DNA of 64,000 nucleotides from Mytilus galloprovincialis (GCF_965363235.1 NC_134847.1:52794439-52858438), one strand, 5' to 3'. Shown: positions 34,826-47,198, counted from the first letter of the stretch. Notes: generated by a model not told the origin, from the letters alone. Numbers and translations are program-made.

Positions 34826-35755
34826 TGTCGTAATTTCTGCTTCTCGCTATGTTTTGATATAGTTATAAAGCCAGCAAATACGAATATCTCATAAAACTAG
34901 TAAATGCACAGGGTAATAAATAAATACGGACGTCAAATCTGTTTTCTGTTCTCTCTTGGTAGCGTGAATAAATAATCAATAGTAAAAAAATGATACGTTT
35001 ATTAAACATCTAGAACTGCCGATATATTTCCATACAAGTACAATATTCCAACAATAATATATAATAAACATATACCGGGCGAAGATACTTAAATAATATT
35101 CTTACTTGTATTTTTGTACGGGTCAAACGGGATTATCTTAAATATAACAATGACAATATAAATAAAATGCAAGGCATACAGCTATCTGCGCTGCTTCTTA
35201 CCTCTAAATTATAACCCTTACTTGTAATATAAAATGCGAGGCATACAGCTAATGCGCTGCTTCTTACCTCTAGGAACCCCCGGGACGAGCCTTGCTGCAA
35301 GCCAAAAGTAAACACAGCAAAGACTGACGAACGTGACGTTGCACTCGTATTTATTTTAAATTACCGGAAGTAAATATTCTAAGCAGGAAGAAAAACAACG
35401 TAAAACGCTTACATAAAATATAGGAGTCCTCGACTCAAAATGCTTATAATAATACAACCTTATAAATAAACAAATCTAGACATATCAATTCTTCCAGTTA
35501 ATAACTCATAAATGAACACTTTTGGGTTCACGCTTAAAATATTGACCCAACGGTAACGTTCTGAACAATGCATGACAAAGTTGCGCCATATATGACGTTA
35601 TCGATACAGCTAATAACATAAAGTAAAACGTACGTTAATTACTCATTCAATATACTAAATACTAGAAATAACTTCAGACAACTGAAATAAACTCTCTAAT
35701 ACAATAATAACAATATTCCTTTACTTGGAAATAACCAATATACACATTTACAACA
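34826..35755 (-). repeat. 5' LTR (930 bp)
   Basis: Upstream LTR with respect to the minus-strand gag. It abuts the tRNA-Leu-type primer-binding site at 34812-34824 and is followed on the right by the ACATC duplication. Confidence 0.95.
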
Positions 35756-37199
35756 ACATCATAAAATATAAAATGTCATAGTCATGATTTAAGTTGATTT
35801 GACTACTATTCTGGACAAAGAAAGATAACTCCAATGCAACAATTTATAATGGCAAATTTCCAATGAAGTTCATTAAACTAAAGTTTTTGGCAAATTTCCA
35901 ATATACATAATTTAAGAGCAGTTTAGGTGAGCTATTAAAATGAGTTTCAATTACCAACCTTACACTGCTTTCAAATTATGTTTTGTACTTAAGTAACTGT
36001 CCATTAACCTGGAAACCCTTTCCCCCCCTTTTTTCACCTTATTCCTTAACGGTTTGAGCCATAACTCCCAAAGACATTTCTTACCATCCCTTTGTGGTAT
36101 TCCAATATCCAAAATCTAAATTCATGGTTAGATTCATCATATCAAAGAACCCCAAGAATTCAATTTTTGATGAAATCAAATAATAAAAGGTCAATTTTGA
36201 ACCCTTTAGACCTCAATGTGGACCAATTTGATAACCGGTCATAAATATTAAAAATCTAAATACATGGTTAGATTCAGCATATTGAGAACCCCATATATTG
36301 AATTTTTGTTGAAATCAAACAAAGTTTAATTTTGGACCCCGATTTGGACCAACTTGAAAACTGGGCCAATAATAAAAAAACTAAGAACATGTTTAGATTC
36401 AGCATATCAAAGAACCCCAAGAATTCAATTTTTGTTAAAATCAAACTAGTAAGTTTAATTTTTGACCCTTTGGACCTTAATGTAGACCAATTTGAAAACG
36501 GGACCAAAAATTAAGAATCTAAATACACGGTTAGATTCGGTATATCAAAGAACCCCAATAGTTCAAATTTTGATGAAATCAAACAAAGTTTAATTTTGGA
36601 CCCTTTTGGCCCGTAATTCGTTGGGACCAAAACTCCCAAAATCAACCCAAACCTTCCTTTTGTGGTCATAAACCTTGTGTTAAAATTTCATAGATTTCTA
36701 TTAACTTAAACTAAAGTTATTGTGCAAAAACCAAGAAAAATGCTTATTTTGGTACCTGTTTTTGGCCCCTAATTCCTAAACTGTTGGGACTTAAACTCCC
36801 AAAATCAATCCCAACCTTCCTTTTGTGGTCAGATCTTATGTTAAAATTTCATAGATTTCTGTTTACTTATTCTAAAGTTATTGTGCGAATACCAAGAAAA
36901 ATGTTTATTTTGGTACCTGTTTTTGGCCCCTAATTCCTAAACTGTTAGGACCAAAACACCCAAAATCAATCCCAACCTTCCTTTTATGGTCATAAACCTT
37001 GTGTTTAAATTTCATATATTTCTATTTACTTTTACTAAAGTTAGAGTGCGAAAACCAAATGTCTTCGGACGACGACGGCGACGCCAACGTCATACCAATA
37101 TACGAACAAAAAAATTTCAATTTTTGCGGTCGTATAACAAAAAATATCGGCTAATACCAATCATGACAAGGTTAACTAAGGTAACAATGATAAATATAT

Positions 37200-38037
37200 A
37201 ACATCAAAAGCTATACCCATAAATAATGTAAAGGGAAGAAAAAATTATGACCGGATATTGGGTTTGCGTCAATGACACATTACATGTAAATAAACAGTTC
37301 AAAGCACAAAAGCAAAAGAGCAGCGCTTTTATTGATGTTCTTCATCGCAAAGTCACAACGATGCCTTCAACACGGGGCAAAAAAGGCCTATATTACCTTA
37401 TTGCAAATTAAAGAAGGCCCTTTACACTAGTTTATCTATAGGATTACACGAACAAGTATTACAAATAGGATTTTTTTTCATTTAGAAACATTTTTTATGA
37501 GATACGGTTTATTACGGAAATAAATAATTTCGATATGAAAAAAAAAAAAGAAATTTCCAAGAAACTAGAAAATCTTATAGTTTCCGTCGGAAAATATTTC
37601 TGACATGATTTTCCCGTGAAATGAATGAATGACAATGTTAGTCAGCTGTATAATATATAAAGTGAAGTAAAATTGCGCAGTCGCAGATATATGACGGAGA
37701 AACCCCGAAAACCATTTTTTGACGTTACACTTGTTCGCACTGCAGTATCTTGCAACATTGTAACGTAAGACAATGGTTGTTACGTACGACGTCATTCTAC
37801 TTATCTGATAAACAAATCATCCGAATTTCCTGTTGCACTGTCAACAGAAAAAAAAATCAAAACACACACAGGACCATTTCTATGACGGTTTACTGTTTGA
37901 CACAAATCATCAAGCGAGCCAGGTTAGTTTTTTTAAATTAATGATGCCAAGCTGAAAAATAACATTTATCTGTAAAATGAATACGAAGTCTTAGATGTTG
38001 TGGTGTAAGATTATGACATGTGTTAATTCTTTTTTAG
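37200..38037. other. Upstream region of the first claudin-like gene
   Basis: No coding exon. A plausible non-coding first exon ends at about 37921 (GAGCCAG then GTTAGT donor), because the first coding exon begins 20 nt after an acceptor (TTTTTAG at 38037). The 5' UTR is therefore spliced. The promoter was not identified. Confidence 0.4.
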
Positions 38038-38057
38038 ATTTGGTTTCCCTATAAAAG

Positions 38058-41000
38058 ATGGAAGATGAACCGGATTTGATTTTTATAGGAGCTTCTTTGT
38101 TGGTTCTAGTTGTATCTTCGATATTATTTATAGTTGGACTTTCGACGCCTTACTTTAGTGAGACTACTCATGATAAATATCAAACCTACAGCGGGTTATG
38201 GAAACATTGCCTTGACTACATTGGTGACCGTGGAGTAGAATGTGAGGAAACAGTCAATAGAGTAACAAAAGAAAAAGGTTTGTTGATACCTACTACAAAA
38301 TGTAATCTTCTCCCCTTCCTGGTATGTTCCATAAACATTAAATTCTGATAACTTTTACGGTCTTTCGGTCTTACGGTAAATTCTATTATATCAAAATATC
38401 AAAAAGTTAAATCACAAAAATATTGAACTCCAATACTAGTATATAAAATCAATTATACAAAAAAAAAAAAAAAATGAGCCATTAGTTGAAGAAGTATGAC
38501 CGTTTTTACACAAGGGCCGTTTCCAAAAAAAGTCTTCCGACAATATATCTATAATTCACAGTGACAAAGCTCCATGTGTAAATACGCTTAGGGTTTTAAT
38601 GTAACAGTATTATCAATAATTTCTAACAGCTCACAATGGAAAAGGTACGGTAAGTGTCAATTTTGGTCTAACATTTCAGATACATCTGCTTCAATAAGTT
38701 TATGTGACAGATCTGGACTGATTTGGTCTAAAAATGAGCAAAAAACATTTCAGACCCAATAAATAGCAAGAAGTATATTTTAAAAAATCTGTAAAACTGC
38801 TATATTTTGGGGGCCAAAAAGGTGTCTTACCGGGCCTCCTGTATGCTTTATAAACACATTGAGGTAGTTTTATAAAAAAAAAAAAAAACGCGATTTTGAC
38901 ATAACTAAAAATTTGCAACAAAGTGTCTTTAATAGGACAACGGAACCTTGAAATACACCTTGATTATACATGTTTAATATATGGAAATATGTAAAACCAA
39001 CTTATAAATTTGAGTACAAGGAACACAAAAATACCACAAGTTTAACGCATTTTTCGGGGTTCAACATTGATAGTAAAAAAATAACCTGATAAAAAACGTT
39101 GAATGTAAATGATATGAACCTCCGAAGTCTTAATTAATAGGACTACCTCCACTAAGGGCCATTATGTTTCCAGTCTGTGCGTCCGTTCGTTCATTCGTCC
39201 GTTCGTCTGTTCCGCTTCAAGTTAAAGTTTTTGATCAAGGTAGTGTTTAATTATAGTGATGACCCCACTTTCACAGTCGACTGAAATTAATGATAGTACT
39301 ACCCGCTTCATGTTAACGTTTTTGGTCAAGGTAGTGTTTGATGAAGTTGAAGTCCAATCAAATTGAAACTTAGTACACATGTCCCCTCTGATATAATCTG
39401 TCTAATTTTAATGCTAAATTAGAATTTTTACCACAATTTCATGGTCCACTGAACATAGAAAATGATATAGTGCGAGTGGGTCATCCGTGTACTATGGACA
39501 CGTTCTTGTTTTAATTACGTTTTTGACGTATATCTATTCATTCTTTATAAATGAGACGAATTTTGATACCCTGAATTAACAAAGTCATGAAAATATATGT
39601 GGGTACAAATGTATGTTTCAAATGACTATAATTATAGTCTCCTTAAATTTTAATTTAATTTTTATCGAATAAGTTGGTTCTTAAAATGACCCTTTTCCCG
39701 AAATCAAACAAAATCGAGCACAATCATCCTCGTGGTTTAATCGCGGGTCTAAATCAATTTTTTTATTTAATATAGGATTTCTATTTATTTTTTTTTATAA
39801 ACGAACGTTATCTTATACTTAATAATAGAAAAATGAAATCAAAAAATGGGGTCACCGTTCATTTACGCTCACAATCTGCCTTCGAAAGAAGCATACATTT
39901 TTGTTGATGTCCTTGTTTTCTGTTGAACTAATAGGAGAAATATGGGTAATATCGAAATAAAAAAAGAACTAAATTACAGAAATCGCTTAAATTTTAAAAT
40001 TATTTAGTTTATGTACAGCTTATTCGAAAACAACAATGAAAAATAGAGGGTCAACGATGAGTTAAGGGCATACGATACAGTTACAGGGGAGGTAATGACG
40101 TTGCTAACGTAAAATGTTATTTTCGCGACGTCAAACTATGACATATCGGGAAAAGATGCATTTTCGACTGATTTTTATCATTCAAACTGATTTAATTTGA
40201 AAACGAGTGCATGGACCCCTATTTTTTAAAACGACATTTTGTTTCATTTTGCAAGGAGATTATATGACCCAAATTTTAATTTTGATAAACATGCAGCAAA
40301 AAATGATGTTTTTCCTCTATTCATGAACATTTTATAAATATGAGTTATTTCTGAAAAAAAATGCATAATTTTTAACGATACTTATAAAATACAGAAATTA
40401 CCGATTATTTAACAAAAAACAATTTGTGTTTATCTTTTAAAACAAAAAAGTTATGTCTTTTTTTAGAAAAAGGAAATACGGTCACAAATCTGAATTTTGA
40501 GCAAATATACAAAATTTCGACCTCATTTTACTAAAAAAGTAGCACATGAAGGTATATTTTTTATTATATATTTAATTTAATCAGGTAAAAAATAGCCTAT
40601 ATGCAAATTTTCATCAACTTGTAAATACAGGTTCATAACTGTATCGTATGCCCTTAAGGCGAAGTGTACGTAATGCATTTTTTTTAAAATTTTACATGTA
40701 GATTCTGCTTGTAAAAATAAATCGGAAAATAAAATAAAAAAGAGGGTAACCGTTTTCGTTTTTGAGATACGAGCTGTTGAAGTTACCAGCATCATACACC
40801 AAAATTACATTTAGGATGTATAGGGAAAATCGTGAAATTCGGCAGGAATTGTTACATTTCCAAGATTTTCTATTATATTAGACAATCGAATTTTTTTTAA
40901 ATTTATGAGACGATTCTAAAATGTCTGAGGAATCGATTGGTGCAAAGAAAGTCCTTAGCAACCGTGCTACTTTTCAAGCTATACCCTGTTAAAGTTGAAT

Positions 41001-44000
41001 CTTGAGTGTAAAAAAACAAAAAACAACGACAACGTTATTGACGTCGCCGCAACAGTTACGACGCTTCATATAGTCCTATACTTGTATGAAATATATACTG
41101 TTTTGTTGGAGTTCGTGTTGTTCGGTCTTTAGTTCTTTATGGTACGTTGTGTGTACTATTGTATTGTATTTGTCTATTATATTCGGGTGCGTGCGGAGAT
41201 CGCCAACCTAGAAAACGGTTGACATTTTCTTCATTATGAACTAGAACTATTTTCGACCTTGGTGCCTTATTTTTTGTTAAAATCTAAACACTGCGACGTG
41301 TTTTCAAAATATTTGTTTCCATAAAACTTCATTTCATCAAGGTCTCTTCTCAGAATATCAGCCATCTGTCTGGCACAGGATAACAAATCAATATTTAAGT
41401 AAATTTAAGTTGTGTGGTAATTCTTAGTACATTTGGGTAAATTAATCTTATATTTGTGCCGCATAAGCATTTCTATAATTCAACACATCCCTGAGCCACG
41501 ACATTATATATTTTATGCATTGCATGTGCTTCTTTTTATCACAATCCAAACCGGCTAGTAACCGTTGTATAACTTTACACGTCTAAAGACGAATATTTGC
41601 GTGAAACATTTTTGTATGATTTTTATTTCTGGAAATCAACCTGAAATTTACAACAGTCCCTTCCGAAAGTCGGGCTGGACCTTAACTTTTATGACATTCG
41701 GGATTTACACAAATTGTAACCCGAATAATTCAGTCGTATTATTCAGCTGATGTACGAATGCTACATTTCTCGTGTGGGAGGAAATCGGACATGGAAAGGG
41801 CTTGAATTATTCGAGTTACTCAAATTGAAACTCGGGAATATATTTCTAGCTGTTCGGAATTCGTGGAAACAAATGATTGTTTTTCGGCATTACGGTATTG
41901 AATCAATAGAGATACCAATTATTTCTTTTAACAAATTCGAATGCCAGTCAGTTTATAGGTCTTCAGTTTGAAATAGGGGCGGCAATCCATTCATTTTATC
42001 CAATCAATTGGAAGAGGGGATCAACATTGATAGTCAAAAAGCCTTGAAATATTCTATAAAAACGTTGAATGTAAATTATATGAACTCCAAAGTCTCATAT
42101 TATAAGACTAGTAAACCACAGGCTTCTCAATTCTTGTATGATCATGAACTAGGTGAAAACCTAGAGCTGACCGAGTGCGAGATCCTCATGGATAATCATC
42201 GAGGTCATTAAACACCCCTTGCAGTAAACTTTGGTTAAATTTAAAAAAAAAATCGAAATGTAATAGTCTGAACACATTTCACCTCTCATTCCACTAAATA
42301 TTAAATTGCAGTTACAAGTATCACAAAACTTCCCTGACCTTTTTTCTTTAACCATAATAGAGGGAGGAGGGAAGGAGGAATCCAGATCCCGAAATCCCGG
42401 GCTTAAAAACACGAAATCCGGCGAGGTCCCGAATTAAAAAAAATTTAAATCCCAACTACCCGAAATTCGGAAATATACTGACCGACTTTAGAAACGCAAC
42501 ACTAGATTATTTTTGTGTTATTTTTGAAGCGATGACTGCCTGTTACAAACGCCAACATGATTGTCAGAAAGGTCAACAAATTCTGTCTGACATGTTTTAG
42601 GTTCTGTTTTACACCTTCTGATTTTGCATTTGTTCAACCCGTTAATTGGTTTTGGCAATTATGCGGTTGGAACTTGAGGGCGTTAAAGGTTTTCCTTCAG
42701 TCGATTCTTTGGCAATTCAGTAGATGGGAAACATTTATGGCATGAATCTGTACTCAATGACACTCGATTTGATTAGCAGTTGACGTTGCGGCCGTAAACA
42801 GGTCTTGCAAATGACGTTGCATATTCAAATTCTGTTGACGTTTCATTGTCACTTCACGTTGATCTGTTCATTGATGGCCAGCAACAAATCTTGTCTACTT
42901 GTATCGTTGTCGGAAGGACAGAAAGACGAGTTTCTGAAGTCATAAAGTATGGTTGCAGCACGTTTATGTTTCATGTTTGCAGTATTCTTAAGGGCTAATT
43001 CAGTTTTTTTTATTTCTTAGTCTTGGCAAAATGGAGATGCAACATTTTAAAACTGAATTAAGTGAGGCAAAGGATTTAAATAACTGTTTCACGAAGCAAA
43101 AAAAAAAACGGAAAAATATTTCATGGGTCCAAAATTTCGCTTTAAGAAATTCGTGCGACTTCAAAAATTCGGTATGTTCAATAACCACAGGTAACTCAGA
43201 TTTAGATTTTTTGTAAGGAGAAAGAAGTATGATAAGCATGAAAAGCAGTTACAAGAGAATCAAACAAGATTAAAAAAAAAATCAACAAAATGAGTGTTGC
43301 GTTTCTAAAGTCGTTCAGTATAGAATTCCCGGATCCCGAAAGGGTCAATCCCGAAATCCCGAGCTTAAAAACACCCGATACCGGAGATCCGATAAAGGTC
43401 CTACCCCCTCCCCCCGTAATTCTATATTCTATTCATTCATAATCTTGAATTGAGACTTGATATTTCAAAATTACATTCTCTAATTTTGAATGATGCACAC
43501 AGGCACAATAAAAGAAAACAGATTTCGCTATATATCTCTTCGAAATTGGAATTTGTGAAAGAAGAAATGACATGTTATTATTTTATCTTACATGTGTACT
43601 TTCAATTTCAATATGGTTCTAAATTTAGATTTAGTTTTCCCATAAATTTCGAACGGAATAGAAGACACATGTAGAAAAAGTTGAAAACTGGGAGTTGAAT
43701 GACATAATTTTTACTTATTTTAAGATAAATGTTAGAGTGAGACAATTTTTAAGTTACTGAGTAATTTTTGGGGCATAATTTGTTATTTTTTGTTTGTTTT
43801 CCGTCTTTGTAACTTATTCTTTCCACTGGTAAGTTTTGCACTAGTGGTCAAATTATTCTCTTGGTATCGTCTGATTTCTTATATGAATATAAATCATGTC
43901 CTTAAATTTTCAATTGCACAAAATACGAACATTTCAACGTCTTTTTAATTAAAAACAATTAAATTCACACGTCTTTCATTAATTATTTGTAACCTATTAT

Positions 44001-47000
44001 AAAACTGTACGTTGAGTACTGTGTTTTTCGTTCAAGACTACGGCTTTTTAAAACGATATTGTTGGGTCAATTCAGGTTTCATTTTAATTAATTTGATATC
44101 AATAGAAGAAAAATTGTTACATGTTTATTTGTTTATTTGTTTATAATTTTGTTGTGAGGCGTTTTTTCTTTCTGTTGATATCATAAACACGAAATGCCTT
44201 CTCCTACGCGTCTAAAACAAAAAAAAAAAAAAAAAAAACACACACACAGTGTTTTTAAGTCAGGCTGCACACAGAACAACGTACAGAATGCTGTGATTTC
44301 TAATTGGAGTTATTTAGATAATTTCTATGAGGTTACAGACAGCACAGGCGTGCTTGTTGGATTCATTATAGACCGAAGAATTCAAAGTAGTTTCTCTTTC
44401 GTGTGTCCTTTCTTGGAGTAAGGGAGATAACTTGCGTAACTAACGACGAACGTTTTTAATCCCGTGTTCCGCTAGAGGCGTGCAATTACGTACACTTCGC
44501 CTTAAAAAGTATTTCAATTTTAATGCAAAAAAATGGCATTTTTGTACCAAAGGGAGATAATTTGGAGCTTTTTCAATGATAACATTTTAAAAGTCACCTG
44601 GGGCCAACACGAATTGATTTTTGGAATGATTTTTTGGATCATATGATAAAGTAACACTAACAACTACTAAAGGTAATAAATAAAATTTGTAATGAAAAAT
44701 TAATGTTTGATTTTTTTCGGAAAATCTTATACCCGCGAGCCTCCTTAAGAAAGAATATTAACACTACTTGAGAAATCACCCCATATAAATTCTCCACTTG
44801 CATTCAGTATTAATCCAAATATACAATATTCCGATTTGTTATAGTAGATGATCAGCTGGTTCTTGAAACTATGCCTGCGGATGATTAGTAACAACATCGG
44901 GAACATGAAAGGACAACTCTAACTAAAAATAAAATAATAACAATGTAGTCTCTGGAGATTCGTTTTCTTTGTTTAAAATGTATTTGAAGTCAGCGAAGTC
45001 CGCACCATTATTTCCCGGGAATAAAGTTATTAGGACTTTCTCTTTAACATAAGTCTATAGATGTCCCCAGAAATAAAATGCACATCTATATACGTATATA
45101 TATAAGTACGTCTAAACAAGTGAAAACTCTATGACAGATCCGTGCATTGGATCACAAGTGAAGATGATACACGACTGAAACACTTATCATATTCATTCTT
45201 ACTCTAAATATCAGCACAAAATGTTATAAAATAGCTTATCGTCCTTCCCTACGCCTATATCACCCTGCTCTGTCACTCAGTAATTCTCGTATCAAGACTT
45301 CAAAACTAGACCACAGACAATAAATGGCTGGGACCAATCAACTACCGTAATATAAAAAGCAGAAACACAACCATGCTGTTTCACATTTGCTGCATATGTA
45401 TTCTGAAACGCTAAGTCAACCGAAGATACCATAGGTAAAACGATCGTCGTATTAACTCTCTCACGATATTTTTAAAATTCTCAAATCCCGTAGCTGCATT
45501 TGTATTTCCGGGAAATAAAATGATGCTTGCAGTCAAATAATTGGAAACTATTGACCGGTCAAACAGTTAATCACTTGGAATTTGAAAAATAGTCAGACTA
45601 CTGTGTACTTATTTGATATAGAAAATGATTACAGAGGTATAATAATATCTAATATGCTTAATACTTTTTGTACTTGTCCTTTCAGATGTGTTAAAAGTAT
45701 GCAAGTCTATGCTTATACTTGGACTCCTTTCTATCCTAGCATCGATATTTTGTGTTGCATTCAGTTTGTGTCTACGATGCAAGCCCACTGAAAGAAGAAT
45801 ATTACGACTTTTTGGAATTGTCATTACTTTAGTTGCTGGTAAGTCTTATCTATGTTTCGAAGCCATAATGAGCCGTTTTAGAATCAACAGATAATTGCAT
45901 CGTTTACATCCCAAATTGATAAATAACATCACTTCATTGATTTTCAATTGTTTAAGGATAACGTAACCAATCACAATGTGTTGTACGGTTTTAAATAATA
46001 TATATTACACAAAATGCATTATAATCTGAAACGATTAATTTTTCAACAACTTTAAAGACCACAAATCGCATCTCAGATCCTGTGAAAAAAAAATACTAGC
46101 AAGTGCCAGTAATTTTAAATGACAAACAACCATTAACTCCCCCCTCCCCTCCCCCCAAAAAAGATAATAGAAATTGAAAGGAATACACACAGTTAAGATG
46201 GTACCTAACACTATAGGGAGATAACTCTGTAATATCAGCTAAACGTTTTAATTACGTTGTGTTGTTAAGGGAATATTAAGCTTCTCAACGATCAAAATAA
46301 GTATTTAGTCAAACTGCTATATAACCAGTGTAATTTTTCTGATAAAACGGTTGGTTCAAATTTTTTGTAATTTTGAAATTTTTGTCAAAGGGTCACAGTA
46401 AATACCTTGTCAAAATTTTCTGAAAATTAAACGAGCCAAATTAATTTTAGTTAAAGTGTTGGGTACCACCTTAACAAACAAAACGTCGAGGAACACCTTT
46501 TTAGGACAGACTAAAAGTACCATGATAAAATCATAAGACGAGTGAAAAATTTGTATGATTATACGATATTTTATTGACATCATTGTTGCAGATCCGAAAA
46601 TAGATAGAAAATGAGGAACAACAGAAACAGTGCTATCTATTTAATTTCTAATTAGGCTTTAAAATTTTCTCAGAGTATACATGTACCAGAAATGTAAGAA
46701 AAAAATGTTAAAGTCGTCATCAACACATATATCAGCGTATCGTTTTAGACTGGGTTTCAGATATGTATTAGTACCTTGTTGTTTGTTCCATGCATATAAT
46801 TAAATAAAAGAAAAAAGAAGAGAAATAATTAAGGAATGACTATTATAATATTTTTTCTGTCTATGAAGAAATAACATTTAAAAATGTGGTGCACACTAAA
46901 TAAACCGCGTAGCAGGTTATTTTAAAGTGTGCACCACATATTTTACGTTATTTCGAATATGACCCATTTTTTTCTTTCAGTGGTATGTATTTCTATAGGA

Positions 47001-47198
47001 ATCGCTGTGTATCCAGATATTGCACGTGAAATAGCTGGGGGAAGTTTTGAACCATTTTATGGTTCCTCATATACATTATGCGTAATAGCAATGTGTCTCA
47101 CTGGTTTAGCCGCCATCTTCCAGATAATGGATCTCATATATAGATTGTGTGTGCTGGAAAGAAAGAGGAACCGTCAACCACTGATTTCACATAACTAA
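38058..47198 (+). CDS. Claudin/PMP22-superfamily four-TM protein, complete, 3 coding exons
   Basis: The coding exons are 38058-38277, 45686-45838 and 46981-47198 (TAA), joined in phase 1 at both introns, giving 196 aa. The predicted order is: a short cytoplasmic N-terminus; TM1 (residues about 8-30); an extracellular loop with the claudin-type signature SGLWKHCLDYIGDRGVEC (GLW-x2-C-x10-C); TM2 (exon 2, SMLILGLLSILASIFCVAFS); TM3 spanning the exon 2/3 junction (GIVITLVAVVCISIGIAVY); a second short loop; TM4 (YTLCVIAMCLTGLAAIFQIM); and a basic cytoplasmic tail (ERKRNRQPLISHN). Such proteins sit in the plasma membrane, often at cell junctions or as channel/receptor auxiliary subunits; which role applies here is unknown. 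The ATG follows a 20-nt 5' UTR piece after the acceptor, as in the downstream paralogue. Intron 1 is 7.4 kb and full of transposable elements. Confidence 0.88.
39130..39515 (+). repeat. Dispersed bivalve repeat in claudin intron 1
   Basis: Contains CGTCCGTTCGTTCATTCGTC, repeated AAGTT.AAGTTTTTGATCAAGG, and GAAGTTGAAGTCCAATCAAA, ending GTGTACTATGGACACGTTC. I recognise it as a very common bivalve repeat type. No ORF. Confidence 0.6.
40062..40657 (+). mobile_element. TTAA element, 600-bp family, copy A
   Basis: Left end TTAAGGGCATACGATACAG and right end CTGTATCGTATGCCCTTAA are perfect inverted repeats. TTAA is at both borders. The second copy, 49389-49995, is inverted relative to this one: AGGGGAGGTAATGACGTTGC near the left here matches the reverse complement of AGTTATTACCTCCCCT near the right there. 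No transposase. Confidence 0.9.
40654..44505. mobile_element. 3.85-kb TTAA element abutting copy A
   Basis: Left end TTAAGGCGAAGTGTACGTAA (40654 on) and right end TTACGTACACTTCGCCTTAA (to 44505) are perfect inverted repeats of at least 20 bp. The TTAA at 40654-40657 is also the right border of copy A, so one element inserted at the border of the other. Inside is a nested TA-flanked element (42476-43320). The short open frames of 60-83 codons inside show no recognisable transposase, so I treat the element as non-autonomous. Confidence 0.75.
42476..43320. mobile_element. Nested Tc1/mariner-like element, 845 bp, defective
   Basis: The ends TACTGACCGACTTTAGAAAC and (reverse complement of the right end) TACTGAACGACTTTAGAAAC match at all but one base and continue through GCAACACT. 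TA sits just outside each end (42474-42475, 43321-43322), the target duplication of this superfamily. At 845 bp it is shorter than a usual 1.2-1.7-kb autonomous copy. Minus-strand sequence near 42600-42700 gives only faint, stop-broken resemblance to transposase, so it is coding-dead. It splits a sequence with ATCCCGAAATCCCG repeats on both sides. Confidence 0.8.
46193..46474. mobile_element. Short TTAA inverted-repeat element (282 bp)
   Basis: The left end is TTAAGATGGTACCTAACAC. The right end, reverse-complemented, is TTAAGGTGGTACCCAACAC, with two mismatches in 19. A decayed relative is at 13146-13424. It lies in intron 2 of the first claudin-like gene. Confidence 0.8.
46829..46970. repeat. 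Foldback element next to the claudin exon 3 acceptor
   Basis: The left end TTAAGGAATGACTATTATAA leads into a palindrome, 46867-46954 (GAAATAACATTTAAAAATGT, GGTGCACACT / AGTGTGCACC, ACGTTATTTC). It is a relative of the complete foldback at 48790-48955, but its right outer arm is missing, replaced by the polypyrimidine tract of the acceptor at 46980. Confidence 0.75.

Larger units (their letters stand above)
30959..35755 (-). mobile_element. Complete gag-only LTR retrotransposon, 4797 bp
   Basis: Two 930-bp direct LTRs (30959-31888 and 34826-35755) begin TGTCGTAATTTCTGC and end TTTACAACA on the + strand (TG..CA). They are flanked by the 5-bp duplication ACATC at 30954-30958 and 35756-35760. 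The element reads on the minus strand. Next to the 5' LTR, at 34812-34824, is a primer-binding site complementary to the 3' end of a tRNA-Leu (ACCGCTGCCACCA on the + strand), one base from the LTR. Next to the 3' LTR is a polypurine tract (GGGGGAGGGG on the minus strand, 31892-31901). Gag lies at 33068-34330. There is no protease, reverse transcriptase, RNase H or integrase, so it must depend on enzymes from another element. Confidence 0.95.
30593..37137. mobile_element. Older inverted-repeat element, split by the LTR retrotransposon
   Basis: The left terminus TTATACGACCGCA (30593-30605) and the right terminus TGCGGTCGTATAA (37125-37137) are perfect inverted repeats. Without the LTR element (30959-35755 plus one TSD copy) the body is about 1.7 kb. 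Its right half carries two tandem arrays: about four units of roughly 120-130 bp with GGTTAGATTCA.CATATCAAA, GAACCCCAA.AATTCAA (36110-36600), then about three units with CCAACCTTCCTTTTGTGGTC and GTACCTGTTTTTGGCCCCTA (36600-37060). No transposase ORF. Confidence 0.6.

Noticed and set aside
38461..38474. A/T homopolymers and many short tandem runs
   Set aside because: Ordinary low-complexity sequence for this genome; no function inferred.
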